From contig CATQHT010000002.1 of NCBI GenBank assembly GCA_958296045.1, positions 124,001 through 188,000 of the forward strand: a DNA stretch of 64,000 nucleotides, written 5' to 3'. The position numbers and the translations under genes are program-made. Under the pieces are notes generated by a model, which was not told the DNA's origin, ran no database searches, and saw only the letters and a program-made list of their open reading frames with translations. This document shows, one piece after another, positions 29,482 through 41,800 of the stretch (positions are counted from its first letter, which is position 1; every line of letters starts with the position of its first letter). This stretch comes from Rhodothermales bacterium (GTDB lineage Bacteria; Bacteroidota; Rhodothermia; Rhodothermales; Bin80).

Positions 29482-30768
29482 CTTTCCGTGGGTACGTATG
29501 AGCCCCATCCCCCGCTGTTGCAGGTTGTTGATGGCGGACTCGATCGCAGGATGCTGTTGACGCGCCTTGACAAAATCGGGATGAGACTCCCGCTCGCGTT
29601 GTTTCGCATTGCGGTAACCAGGCTTGGGCATGACGTTCAAGTCCAGCAGCTCATCCAAGGCGTCGCGATTCTTCGCAGAGTAGAAGCCCTTATCCATGCT
29701 GCAGGACGTAAGCGACGGATAGCGCTTCTTTGCTTCGTCTATGAAACCCATGATCATGGCCTTATCGCCCCCGTCGTGCTGCACGTGGTGCATCAAGATG
29801 AATTGATGCTGATCCTCCAGCACGCAGACCGGAATGCCGAGCTCAGCTAACACACCGGCCTTTCCTTTCCTGACCCACTGCGTATGCGGCTCGAAAACAG
29901 AAAATATCTTCTCTTTGTGGTCAATCTCTTCCTTTTTCAGCAAGCGACGGTCCACTTGGTCTACCAGTTTTTCGCTGGCTTCCAGGTACCACGCCATCTT
30001 GTCGGTCACTTCCTTCAGCGTCTTCACCGTCCCTAACGCCTTTGTGATGATCTGGCGCGCAACCGCAAGGAACTGACGTACGCGGTCGAGGAAGCCATTC
30101 TTACGGGCCTTACGGCAACGGCGATACGCTTTCGTTAATCTCTTCACCCACCAGCGGGCCTTGCGCCAGCCCTTCATTTCTAGCGACTTGCAGTGTCCGT
30201 ACAACCCGTTAACCAGACTGCGCAATGCATCACAGAGAAGTCGTACGTCCGTGGGCCACTCCACGTTGGTACGCGCCACAGCCGAATCCGCGCGGCAGCG
30301 CAAGGCATCGTTGGCGCCATGCTTACGCTCCTTATGACCCTTTGCTACCACCACTTGGTTGATCTCGTCGAGCGCCTCCTTCGTCAGCAGGGACACATTG
30401 TCGACCAGTGTTTGCACAGAAAACCGCTTCTTACTGACGTCGCTAATCATGAGCATCTGACGCAGCGCCCTATGGTGGTTGGCCAGATCCTCCAGACGAT
30501 CATAGTCACAGTTGAGTGCGTACTTCACTACACCTAACACAAAGATCTGCCAGAAATCCATGCCAGGGCGACCCTTCGTCCGATCTACGTCGGGAAGAAT
30601 CCTGCGCGAAAGGACCTCCAGCACCTGTTCGCGCACATCCTTATCCATATACAGGGACTGCAGGCCGCGCAACACCGCGGGGGTATCGTCCCTTGACTTG
30701 GGGTTCAGCTCAATCTGCTCAATCGGCGTGACCCCCAGATCCGACTGGGACTTAATGACCGCTCTCAT
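29482..30768 (-). pseudogene. ISNCY (ISDol1-group) transposase, N-terminal and central part
   Basis: The frame begins MRAVIKSQSDLGVTPIEQIE and contains GRPGMDFWQIFVLGVVKYAL, NHHRALRQML, SVQTLVDNVSLLT, RCRADSAVARTNVEWPTD and MDKGFYSAKNRDALDEL, the typical order in this transposase group. It is cut after THGKEG by the IS5-like insertion; the open frame runs on to 29350 into insert sequence and gives an unrelated tail. The native C-terminus is at 21958-22083. Confidence 0.9.
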
Positions 30769-31011
30769 GTGTATGACTCGGGCGAATGTAGGCGGGTTCA
30801 GAGCTCAATATCGTGCTTTACGCTGAGAAAAGCTAAATCTGAGCCAACATTCGCGGATTCAAGCTCTTGGCAGGAATGGGTCCACAATGGGTCCAGAGTG
30901 AGTTAGACCGACCATTAGCCCGCAAAAACGCCTATTTCTGGCGTACCTCTCCCCCTGCTGACCCCCATGTAGCCATCTACGCAAGGCAGGCCCTGTTTTT
31001 CGGACAAGCAC

Positions 31012-31313
31012 TAGCTGGTGGTATGCAGCAGGCTGGTGAAGTAGTAATGCCCGGCATCTTTTAAGGGATCCACCGTGAGACACATATGGGTGTGCGCATC
31101 AATGAGGCCGGGCATCACATAGGCGTCGGACAGGTCGATCACCGGGACTTTGGCCAGCGCCGTGTGTCCAGATGTCACAGAGACGATTTTGCCGTCTTCT
31201 ACCAGGATGAGCTGATTAGCGCGCACACTGCCCTTAGCGGGGTCCACCAGATGGCCCGCCGCGATAGCAGCCGACTGCGCCTGCGCGCCGGTGGCGAACA
31301 GGCAAACCCACAC
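31012..31313 (-). pseudogene. Amidohydrolase, 5' part of the transposon-split gene
   Basis: It encodes a short hydrophobic N-terminus (MWVCLFATGAQAQ), the beta-sandwich entry (AGHLVDPAKGSVRANQLILV) and the metal-binding VMPGLIDAHTHM. The frame is cut after LLHTTS by the ISNCY end. The start used is a GTG with a TGA two codons upstream; the signal peptide is unusually short, so the true start may also be damaged. The 3' part is at 20768-21710. Confidence 0.85.
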
Positions 31314-31520
31314 TATTCACCAGGGCATTCGGTGAACCACTGGCACGACTTACGCACAATCACATCTTTCGTCTTCGCACAATCTTCATATACTTCTAAA
31401 ATTGGGGCGGAGCATCGGGTGTATATTGAATCGCTAACTGTGGCGACATGGCTCGGATAGCTTATCCCTTGGATCCTAGGCCAGACGCTTCTTGCTACAT
31501 CCATTGAAACATCAGATCCC

Positions 31521-34094
31521 TTGATTCGACCATTGAAGGTATATGCTTCTGCACCGCTCTCCGTGCTCCTGTCTTTCGGGCGTACTCGACCGTCATCCCG
31601 CCCATCTAGGGGATTCCCAATACGCTATCGTCATATATGGCGCGTAATTGCCACACTAATGGCGCTGGCGGAAGTGGCCCCATCCGCCGCCCAACCGATT
31701 TGGACCACGCCAGTGGCGAGTAGTGCACACTCACTCTCCGTAGCGTTTTCGCCCGATAGTACGCTCCTGGCCTCGGGATTGGGATTCACCTGTCCGACTT
31801 GTCCTTATGATAGGCGTGTTGATGATGGTTCTATCCAGCTGTGGGATGTGGCTACGGGCGATACGGTGCGCCGCTTCGAGGGCCACACGGACTGGGTCCG
31901 ATCCGTAGCGTTTTCGCCCGCTGGGACGCACTTGGCCTCGGCATCGGAGGACTTAACCGTCCGACTGTGGGAGGTGGCTACGGGCGATGAGATCCGCGTG
32001 TTTCAGGGCCACACGGGCAGGGTCTGGTCCGTAGCGTTTTCGCCCGACGGGACGCACCTTGCCTCGGCATCGAGCGACGGAACCGTCCGACTGTGGGAGG
32101 TGGCTACGGGCGATGAGATCCGCGTGTTTCAGGGCCACACGAGCAGGGTCTGGTCCGTAGCGTTTTCGCCCGACGGGATGCACCTGGCCTCGGCATCGGA
32201 GGACTTAACCGTCCGACTGTGGGAGGTGGCTACGGGCGATACGGTGCGCCGCTTCGAGGGCCACACGGGCTGGGTCAATTCCGTCGCGTTTTCGCCCGAC
32301 GGGACGCACCTGGCCTCGGCATCGAGCGACGGAACCGTCCGACTGTGGGAGGTGGCTACGGGCGATGAGATCCGCGTGTTTCAGGGCCACACGAGCTGGG
32401 TCAATTCCGTCGCGTTTTCGCCCGACGGGACGCACCTGGCCTCGGCATCGGAGGACTTAACCGTCCGACTGTGGGAGGTGGCTACGGGCGATGAGATCCG
32501 CGTGTTTCAGGGCCCCACGGAGGAGGTCCGATCCGTCGCGTTTTCGCCCGACGGGACGCACCTTGCCTCGGCATCGTGGGACTTCTTAACCGTCCGACTG
32601 TGGGAGGTGGCTACGGGCGATCAGGTGCGCTGGTTTGACGTAAAACCGGTGGGCCACACGGACTGGGTCAGGTCCGTCGCGTTTTCGCCCGACGGGACGC
32701 ACCTTGCCTCGGCATCGGACGACGCAACCGTCCAACTGTGGGAGGTGGCTACGGGCGATGAAATCCGCGTGTTTCAGGGCCACACGGACCCGGTCCGATC
32801 CGTAGCGTTTTCGCCCGACGGGACGCACCTTGCCTCGGCATCGGAGGACTTCACCGTCCGACTGTGGGAGGTGGCTACGGGCAATGAGATCCGCGTGTTT
32901 CAGGGCCACACGAGCTGGGTCCGATCCGTAGCGTTTTCGCCCGACGGGACGCACCTTGCCTCGGCATCGAGCGACTTAACCGTCCGACTGTGGGAGGTGG
33001 CTACGGGCAATGAGATCCGCGTGTTTCAGGGGGTCCACACGAACTGGGTCGGATCCGTAGCGTTTTCGCCCGACGGGACGCACCTTACCTCGGCAGGGCT
33101 CCAAACCGTCCAACTGTGGGAGGTGGCTACGGGCAATAAGATCCGCGTGTTTCAGGGCCACACGGGCTCGGTCTGGTCCGTAGCGTTTTCGCCCGACGGG
33201 ACGCACCTTGCCTCGGCATCGAGCGACGCAACTGTCCGACTGTGGGAGGTGGCTACGGGCAATGAGGTGCGGGTGTTTCAGAATCACACGCACCCGGTCT
33301 GGTCCGTAGCGTTTTCGCCCGACGGGACGCGCTTGGCCTCTGGATCGGGCGACTTTACCGCTCGACTGTGGAATGTGGCCACAGGCGATCAGATTGACCG
33401 GATTTGGCACGGCCTAGGTAATACTGTATCAGCGGTAGCGTTTTCACCCGACGGGACGCGCCTCGCCACGGCATCGAGCGACGCAACCGTCCGACTGTGG
33501 AAGGCAATGATGACGTTGCCTACGTTGCCTGGCAGGATACCAGCGCAGACGTACACGGGAAACGAAGCGATCACACCCCTGGTGTTTCCCGAGGCGCACG
33601 GCGGCGTCCCGCCCTACAGCTACGCTTTGAGCCCTGATCCTCCTTCCGGGCTTACATTCGACGCTAATACGCGCACAATGAGCGGAACACCGAACATAAC
33701 AACGCCGCAGGCAACGTATACCTATGCGGTAATGGATGCGAATGCGGAGAAAGACACCTTGCAGTTTACTATCGAGGTGTTGTCTGGGTTAGATACTGAA
33801 CGACGGGAGTTGCCCACGGCTTTCACGTTGCGAGGTAACTCTCCGAACCCGTTTCAGCAGGATACGCAGATCGTGTTCGACCTTCCATGGCACGCCAGCG
33901 TGAGCGTCGAGGTGCTGGATATGCTAGGGCGGCGCGTACTCGTCTTGCCAGCACGAGAAATGCCTGCGGGATGGAAGCGAAGCATAGACCTAAGGATCAC
34001 TGACATCCCCTCAGGCACGTACTTGTATCGGTTGCAGCTGAATGGGCCGACAGGGGCTCTGACACGCCCTGGTAGTTTCGTTCGCATTAGGTGA
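31521..34094 (+). CDS. Secreted 14-repeat WD40 protein with Ig-like and C-terminal sorting domains
   Basis: After a hydrophobic N-terminus (VIATLMALAEVAPSAAQ) there are 14 WD40 units of about 42 residues (consensus VRSVAFSPDGTHLASASSD then TVRLWEVATGDEIRVFQGHT), enough for two seven-bladed propellers. A putative Ig-like domain follows (PPYSYALSPDPPSGLTFD, then SGTPNITTPQATYTYAV), and the protein ends with a sorting domain (NSPNPFQQDTQIVFDLP, then LDMLGRRVLVLP). Units 2 to 12 are nearly identical in DNA. No ATG fits the signal peptide; the frame opens with TTG at 31521, so the start is uncertain. Likely an extracellular binding protein. Confidence 0.85.
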   Translation: MIRPLKVYASAPLSVLLSFGRTRPSSRPSRGFPIRYRHIWRVIATLMALAEVAPSAAQPIWTTPVASSAHSLSVAFSPDSTLLASGLGFTCPTCPYDRRVDDGSIQLWDVATGDTVRRFEGHTDWVRSVAFSPAGTHLASASEDLTVRLWEVATGDEIRVFQGHTGRVWSVAFSPDGTHLASASSDGTVRLWEVATGDEIRVFQGHTSRVWSVAFSPDGMHLASASEDLTVRLWEVATGDTVRRFEGHTGWVNSVAFSPDGTHLASASSDGTVRLWEVATGDEIRVFQGHTSWVNSVAFSPDGTHLASASEDLTVRLWEVATGDEIRVFQGPTEEVRSVAFSPDGTHLASASWDFLTVRLWEVATGDQVRWFDVKPVGHTDWVRSVAFSPDGTHLASASDDATVQLWEVATGDEIRVFQGHTDPVRSVAFSPDGTHLASASEDFTVRLWEVATGNEIRVFQGHTSWVRSVAFSPDGTHLASASSDLTVRLWEVATGNEIRVFQGVHTNWVGSVAFSPDGTHLTSAGLQTVQLWEVATGNKIRVFQGHTGSVWSVAFSPDGTHLASASSDATVRLWEVATGNEVRVFQNHTHPVWSVAFSPDGTRLASGSGDFTARLWNVATGDQIDRIWHGLGNTVSAVAFSPDGTRLATASSDATVRLWKAMMTLPTLPGRIPAQTYTGNEAITPLVFPEAHGGVPPYSYALSPDPPSGLTFDANTRTMSGTPNITTPQATYTYAVMDANAEKDTLQFTIEVLSGLDTERRELPTAFTLRGNSPNPFQQDTQIVFDLPWHASVSVEVLDMLGRRVLVLPAREMPAGWKRSIDLRITDIPSGTYLYRLQLNGPTGALTRPGSFVRIR

Positions 34095-34138
34095 AAACTC
34101 AGACCTGATTGCATATGTTGCGCATCGGAGTTAAATTG

Positions 34139-34252
34139 GGGCCCTTCTTAACTGAAAAGCGGCGCACTCAGGAAACATGCATTGTAACAAAGTATCCATG
34201 CAATACTTTGCTGCTGTTTTATACAAATCTCAGACGTGAATTATGCGGGGCA
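34139..34252. repeat. 115-bp dispersed repeat, copy B
   Basis: Copy of 29258-29372, located between the WD40 gene and glpF. No transposase or complete terminal repeat is attached. Confidence 0.8.
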
Positions 34253-34289
34253 AAGCGCAAGGCAGGATGTCAGCAAGCGCATGGTTACT

Positions 34290-34994
34290 CTATAAGAGAA
34301 GGAACAGAGCAGCCGCGCTGAGTCCGCCCGCCGTGGGGCCGACCACAGGAATCCACGAATAAGACCAATCGCTGTCCCGCTTGCCAGCGATCGGCAGTAG
34401 TGCGTGCATGATGCGTGGACTAAGGTCTCTAGCCGGATTGATGGCGTATCCGGTCGTGCCGCCCAGGCAGAGTCCGATCACTACCACGGTCAAGCCTACC
34501 GGAAGCGCATCAAGGGGTCCCAGACCGACATCCGGCTCTACCATATACAGGATGGCGAACACCAGGACGAAGGTAGCGATGGCTTCGCACACTAGGTTGC
34601 GAACGTCATTGCGGATGGCTGGCGCGGTGCAGAAGGTCCCGAGCTTCGCATTACCATCTTCGGTGGTGTCCAGATGATCCTTGTACTGAATCCATACGAG
34701 TAGCGCGCCGAGGGCGCCTCCGATGAATTGTGCCACGAGGTAGTTCGGTACCAGGGTCCATGAGAACTTGCCAGCCAGGGCCAGCCCCAAGGTGACGGCC
34801 GGATTGATGTGAGCGCCGCTGAATGCCGCGACGACGAATACGGCCACAAATACGGCTAGCCCCCAGCCCACGGTTATGGCGATCCACCCGGCGCCCGACC
34901 CCTTAGTATGCTTGAGTACCACGTTGGCGACCACACCGTTACCCAGCAGGATGAGGATCGCTGTGCCGATAAGTTCTCCCAGAAATGCCGACAT
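34290..34994 (-). CDS. glpF: Glycerol uptake facilitator (aquaglyceroporin)
   Basis: The 234-residue MIP channel has six hydrophobic helices and both pore motifs, SGAHINPAVTLGLAL and GYAINPARDLSPR; the aspartate after the second NPAR is typical of glycerol facilitators. The start is MSAFLGELIGT; a longer open frame runs into glpK and is ignored. It follows glpK by 19 bp on the same strand, so the two form an operon for glycerol entry and phosphorylation. Confidence 0.92.
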   Translation of the reverse strand: MSAFLGELIGTAILILLGNGVVANVVLKHTKGSGAGWIAITVGWGLAVFVAVFVVAAFSGAHINPAVTLGLALAGKFSWTLVPNYLVAQFIGGALGALLVWIQYKDHLDTTEDGNAKLGTFCTAPAIRNDVRNLVCEAIATFVLVFAILYMVEPDVGLGPLDALPVGLTVVVIGLCLGGTTGYAINPARDLSPRIMHALLPIAGKRDSDWSYSWIPVVGPTAGGLSAAALFLLL

Positions 34995-35013
34995 ACCAAG
35001 AAAGTCCTTAAGG

Positions 35014-36501
<1,488 letters not shown>

Positions 36502-36641
36502 GAGTCGTTTAGCGTGCTAAGGCCCCAATATACGCCGGGTCACCCGTTGCGGCCGGATGCAACACCATAGTAGCCGTTGCGTACGCTCTGGCACGCGCAC
36601 GCTCATTGACCTTCTTTCTGCCTCCTTCTGCCTAAGACTTG

Positions 36642-38126
36642 ATGGATGCCGTCACCTCAGTGCTTGCCACAGGTCTGCTCCTAGTGGCGATCGGGATATC
36701 CAGTCGTCGATACAACGTGTGGGTCGTGCTTCTCGGACTCGGGTTGGTAGCGCTCGGCTTTGTGATGCGCATACTGGCCGGGGGCGGTCTTTTGACTACT
36801 GGTATCGGGTTGTTTCGTGATGCGGGGCTGGCGCTGATTGTGGCCGCGCTCTGGCTCAAGATCCGCAAGCCCTTGCCAGGGGCTCGGCCTTTTTTCCTTC
36901 TCGGGATCGTTTCCCTTGCGCTTGCGGGGACCCTGTTCCTGGTTCGGAGCTTGGTGCGCCCCATCGATAAGGGTCCGGTGGTATCACTCCTGGTTGAGCT
37001 CGGTCCAGACGACACAGTAGGGGAGATAGTGCCCATCCTCGAGTCTTTTGGCGCAACGGCAGAGCGGGCCTTTCCCACGGTGGGCCTGCTCGAAGACGAA
37101 GATCTGGCCCAGATCCACTTGGTGCATGTGCGTCGGTCGGAGGCGGAAGACCTTATGGATGCGCTTCGGGCGGACCAGGAAAACGTCGACTTTGTCGAGG
37201 AGAATGCCAATGTTGCGCTGCCGCCTTTGGTGCCTGGCACATCGGGGGTCACAGGCGATCGGACCTTATTGGAAAATGATCCGCTAGCGGGCGAGCAATG
37301 GGCGCTGGAGGCTATCAGCGGTCATGAGGTGCACGCGATGTTGCAACAGATGCAGCCTGCGCGGAAGGCGAAGGTGGCCATCCTGGACACCGGGATTGAG
37401 CACGACCACGAGGATCTGGAGGCGATTGTGGTAACACCGGGTTCACTCGACGATCACGGGCATGGCACTCACTGTGCGGGTATTGCCGGTGCGGCGACCA
37501 ACAACGGGCTTGGCGTGGCGTCTTTGAACTGGGAGGGCCGGTTCGTGGAGCTGATGGCTTTCCAGGCGCTTGGGGATGCGGGTCGCGGCACGCTGGAGCA
37601 GATTGCGCAGGCCATCATAGATGCCACGCAGGCTGGGGCCGATGTCATTTCCATGTCTCTGGGAAGTGCTGGCTCCGTCCGGCCTCGGGTGCTTGTGACG
37701 GCGGTCGCTTATGCGCTTCGGCACGACGTGATCGTAGCTGCGTCAGCAGGCAACAGCAACGAAGACGGCGTTAGGCATTTCCCTTCCAACATAGAAGGGG
37801 TCATTGCGGTGGCCGCTGTTGACCGGAACCTGGACAAGGCTCGATTCTCCAACACCGTCGGAGGTCTTTCGCGCCCACTTGCGGCCCCAGGAGTGGACAT
37901 TCTGTCATCGCACCTAAAGGGCACCTACAAGCCACTTAGTGGCACCTCGATGGCTACGCCGCTGGTAGCGGGGTTGGTCGGCATTATGCGTTCGGTCAGT
38001 CCGGGACTTTCCGCAGCCGACGCGTACCAGATTCTGCATGAGACCGGTACGACGGTAGCAGCTACGCCGCAGGTAGGGCGCGTGATTAATGCGGAGGCGG
38101 CGTTGCGCGCGGCCTTGGCGCTCTAG
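36642..38126 (+). CDS. Membrane-anchored S8 (subtilisin-like) serine protease
   Basis: The 494-residue protein starts with four hydrophobic helices (about residues 5-110), then an inhibitor I9-like region, then the subtilase domain with all three catalytic elements: Asp in VAILDTGIEH (about residue 246), His in DDHGHGTHCAGIAG (about 272) and Ser in GTSMATPLVAG (about 435). The multi-helix N-terminus in place of a signal peptide is unusual and suggests a tethered protease; which side of the membrane the domain faces is not clear. The stop overlaps that of the convergent RidA gene. Confidence 0.9.
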   Translation: MDAVTSVLATGLLLVAIGISSRRYNVWVVLLGLGLVALGFVMRILAGGGLLTTGIGLFRDAGLALIVAALWLKIRKPLPGARPFFLLGIVSLALAGTLFLVRSLVRPIDKGPVVSLLVELGPDDTVGEIVPILESFGATAERAFPTVGLLEDEDLAQIHLVHVRRSEAEDLMDALRADQENVDFVEENANVALPPLVPGTSGVTGDRTLLENDPLAGEQWALEAISGHEVHAMLQQMQPARKAKVAILDTGIEHDHEDLEAIVVTPGSLDDHGHGTHCAGIAGAATNNGLGVASLNWEGRFVELMAFQALGDAGRGTLEQIAQAIIDATQAGADVISMSLGSAGSVRPRVLVTAVAYALRHDVIVAASAGNSNEDGVRHFPSNIEGVIAVAAVDRNLDKARFSNTVGGLSRPLAAPGVDILSSHLKGTYKPLSGTSMATPLVAGLVGIMRSVSPGLSAADAYQILHETGTTVAATPQVGRVINAEAALRAALAL

Positions 38127-38644
38127 TTGCGCACCTCTACTACGGCGTCGATTTCTACGGCGATGCCTATTGGCAGCGAAGACATGCCGACCGCCGCGCG
38201 GGCATGTTTGCCGATTTCGGGCCCGAAGACTTCTACAAAGAGATCTGAGCAGCCGTTGATGACGTTGGGTTGTTCGGTGAAGTCGTCTGGTGCGTTCACC
38301 ATGCCGTTAACTTTGACTATGCGGGTTACCAGGTTAAGGTCGCCGATCTCGGCCCGGAGCGACGCCAGGAGTGCCAAACCGGTCAGGCGCGCGGCCTGGT
38401 ATCCTTCTTCTACTGTCATATCGACACCCACCTTGCCAGTGATGTAGGTGCCGTCCGGCTGCATTGGTCCGTGCCCAGCCAGGAACACCAGATTGCCGCT
38501 TCGTACGGCGCGCACATAGTTGGCCACAGGCTCAGGTGGCGATGGCAGCGTGAGGCCCATCTCCAGGAGGCGGGATTCGGCATCCTGGCCAAATGCCGGT
38601 AGGCAGACCAGGAGCAGCAGACCGGACAGGGGCAACGTTCTCAT
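38123..38644 (-). CDS. RidA/YjgF-family protein with signal peptide
   Basis: The 173-residue protein has a signal peptide (MRTLPLSGLLLLVCLPAFG) followed by a RidA fold: LVFLAGHGPMQPDG, ITGKVGVDMTVEEGYQAAR and RIVKVNGMVNAPDDF. RidA proteins usually act in the cytoplasm as enamine/imine deaminases; this sub-branch is exported and its substrate is unknown. The stop codon overlaps by 3 bases that of the protease gene. From 38645 to 38892 no gene is seen. Confidence 0.88.
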   Translation of the reverse strand: MRTLPLSGLLLLVCLPAFGQDAESRLLEMGLTLPSPPEPVANYVRAVRSGNLVFLAGHGPMQPDGTYITGKVGVDMTVEEGYQAARLTGLALLASLRAEIGDLNLVTRIVKVNGMVNAPDDFTEQPNVINGCSDLFVEVFGPEIGKHARAAVGMSSLPIGIAVEIDAVVEVRN

Positions 38645-38892
38645 GGGCGGTAAGCGGGTTTCTAACCAAAGGAGTAAAAGAAGTTAGGTAATTGGACGCG
38701 GACTCCATCTTAGCGCTGCTGGTACGGAGCGGCGGCGCATGTCGCATGCCGCAGACCATTGCCATATGGCGATCCAGCTTCGGAATGCTCTGGAGGTGCG
38801 AAGCCGCTATGCCCGTAGAATTCAGCCGTCTTCGTATACTACTAGGGATGTGCTACTAGCGTACCTCTAGCAAGTCAGACTTACTCACAGCG

Positions 38893-41800
38893 ATGCAATC
38901 GACCGCGGAGCATGATTGGTATGCCTCACATCTGGCTCAGCTGCAGGCCAAGTCAAGGGCATCGGAAACGGACTTGCGTGAGCACCTGATATCTCCGGTC
39001 TTAACAAGAGTGCTTGGTTTCAAAATCGGAGAAGTAGACGCGGAAAAATCGATCCAAGGCGGTGGAACCCGCGGTCGGCCTGACTATATCTGTCGGCACA
39101 AGGGTGCCGGTCGCGCATCTGTTATCGTTGAGGTGAAACAACTGGGCACCGACCTGTATAGGCGGACAGGGAGGCAGTGGCATACCGCTCCAGTCGGGCA
39201 GCTGCAACAGTACTTGGACCTATATCGTGGCGTTTCAACGGGTACGTGGGGAATCCTCACAAATGGCACGGAGTGGATTGTCGTCCAGAGGGAGGGTAGC
39301 CATTTCGATGAATCAGCACTGCCAAGGGCCCCGTTGTCTGCGCTCCGGCTGGATGAAGTAAAGAGGGTCTTGGAGCCGGTAAGGCGGGCGTCCGACCGGC
39401 GCGTGGTACGAAGTGGTCAGCCTACTTTGGGGTGGCTGCTAGATCTAGCGGAGGAATGTGAGTCCCCAGACGGATTCATAGCGGATGCTTTGGACAGATT
39501 GGAACTGGAGCCGCTGCGCACCGGCGGGGCACCGAATGTAGCCTGGGCTGCATTAGGCCAATCTAATGTAGCCGGTCAATTGTTTGAGCAGGACGTCTAT
39601 CTGGCATGCCTGAATCTGGATTTTCCAGATGGGCAAATCGCACCACAGGATATTGCGAAGCGCTTGAAAGTCCAACAGCTAAGCGGACGCATTATCGGTA
39701 TCGCGTACAATACGAGCACTGCGCGCCGTCTCTGCCGATCCTTCTTGCGGGAGGGTGGAAGGCTCTTTGCGACCGCGCTAATCGACCCGCAGCTTCCCGG
39801 TTCGCGTGCTGAACATCAGTTCGAGGAATTAGCACGCCTTTGCACGAAGAACTCGGTGGACGCTGCAATCCAGGCACTGGACGCTGAGCCTTTGAAGAAG
39901 GAGTTCCATGAGGCCGTAAGCAGCTGGTTCAAGCGTATCCACGGTGGCCGCAATGAGCTTCGACACCTCATCCGCATCCTCTTTGTGTGGCTGCTGCAGC
40001 AACGTAGCATTGTTCCAGGTGAATCGTTATGGCAGGTGGGGAGGCAGCCGCCGGAGGACAATCCGCATGCGATTCACGACCATGTAGAATGGCTCTTCAC
40101 GCAGATATTGGCCCAGCCTGTCGCAGACAGAGGCAGCGAAAGGGATGCGTGGCGGAGCGATCTCAGATTGAATGTCCCTTACTTGAATGGATCGCTGTTC
40201 ACGAAGTCTGACCGGTCGGAAGCACCGCAGCGACTTACAAATCAGAAGTATCTTGAATTGTTCTCGATACTGAGGAGATTCGACTGGACCTTGGATGATC
40301 GAACGGGTATCGCCACCGAAGCAGCCATCGATCCCTCCATGCTGGGTGATCTGTTCGAGCGACTGGTGCTTGATGCCGACGGAGTAAGAGTGGAAAGCGA
40401 CGGTCGCAAGAAAATGCCCGGTGGAACGTACTATACTCCGCAAGACATTGTGGATGAGATGGTTGCCGACGCGATTGCTGGCTGGGTATCGCACAATATG
40501 AAAAAATCGGAGGGGGGGGGGGGATTCGGTCAATTGTAAGGGCGTTGGTGCATCCGGCGCCTTTGCCGGAGGTGATTGATAAACTTGAGCCCGATGTTAA
40601 ATCGAAGATTGGGGAGTTACTGCGGAAAGTCACGGTGCTGGACCCCTGCAGTGGGAGCGGCGTCTTCATAGTGAGTGTGCTTCAGGGACTGCGCAGAGCG
40701 GGACAACGGCTGGGCGAGAGACTGGGTTGGCAGGCAATGGAAACGATAATCAAGGAGCAGTTGTGCGCCGTTGACATTCATCCGTTGGCTGTTCTGATCA
40801 CTCGGCTGCGGCTGTTCATTGCGCTGATCGACAAGGGTAGCGGGGACGGACAAGGCATGAGCACGGTGCCTCCTTTACCAAACCTTGAAACCAGTTGCAT
40901 CGCCGCAGATACCCTGTGCGTTGACCTTGCTGGTCAGCAAACCATTCGCAGCGGTGTTCTTGATCGTGGTATCGAGGAGCTCCGCGAGGCTCGGAAGGAA
41001 TGGACTTCCGCGCATGATTCGCAGAGCAAACGCAATGCAATGGAACGCGAACGCCAAGCGCGTACATGGCTGCGAGATAAAGATCCCATTCCGCCGCCAC
41101 CGGGCCGTGACCAATGGTATGACGTTAGCTTGCTGTCATCGTCGGCTGGTCCAGCCAAGCACGATATTCGTGCTCTGTTTCCTGCACCGAAGGGCGGCTG
41201 GGATATAATCATTGGTAATCCTCCCTATCAGAAGCCGGATCCTTCGGAAAAGACGCAAGGCAAAGCGCTCGGCTACCGCGGGGCGACTGCGAATCTCTAC
41301 CTCATGTTTCTGGAATCAGCACTTGAGGTCAGCAAAGCCGGCGGATGCGTGACCTTGATCGTTCCCCACTCCATCATATTCAGACGGGACGGTGCATTCC
41401 GCGAGGTGCGAAGGAGGATTGATGGCGCCGCATCGCGTGTAGACATCCGTACCTTCGATAACGGTCCTCAGCCCGCGTTCCCAAAGCTTCCATGGCTAAA
41501 GGGCAAGGGTACGAATGCCAATCGCCAGCGGGTAACCATTATTCGCATCCTGAAGCGTGCATCGCTCCGCGAAGGTGCGCTACTCGAAGTTTACAGTCGG
41601 GGACTTCACAGGATTAAGGCGGCTCAGCGTACCAGTATCATTCAGACGCGTGGAGACGGGCAACTGCAGCCGCGCCTTGAACAAAGGTGGTCGCAGGCGC
41701 CTACGCGCGAGCTCGCTGAGCTCCTTCGCATCATGCATGCCAAGGTCCCGCGCCGCAAGGAATCGGCGGGGCAAGAGATCACGTATCCCCAGTCCGCAAT

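Larger units (their letters stand above)
21711..31011 (-). mobile_element. ISNCY (ISDol1-like) element swollen by nested insertions
   Basis: Inverted ends GTGCTTGTCAGAAAA (from 21711) and GTGCTTGTCCGAAAA (minus strand from 31011) are flanked by the 6-bp direct repeat TAGCTG (21705-21710 and 31012-31017). Without its inserts (22084-29481) the element is about 1.9 kb, and it carries one transposase of the ISNCY/ISDol1 group, in which 6-7 bp duplications are usual. It sits inside an amidohydrolase gene. Confidence 0.88.

Noticed and set aside
31953-33410. Series of minus-strand frames opposite the WD40 gene
   Set aside because: They are repeats of an antisense shadow caused by the 126-bp WD units.
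31860-33500. Regularly spaced repeats that could suggest a CRISPR array
   Set aside because: The units are contiguous WD40 coding repeats of about 126 bp with no unique spacers; the arrays at 16740-17300 and 24428-24673 are likewise coding tandem repeats.
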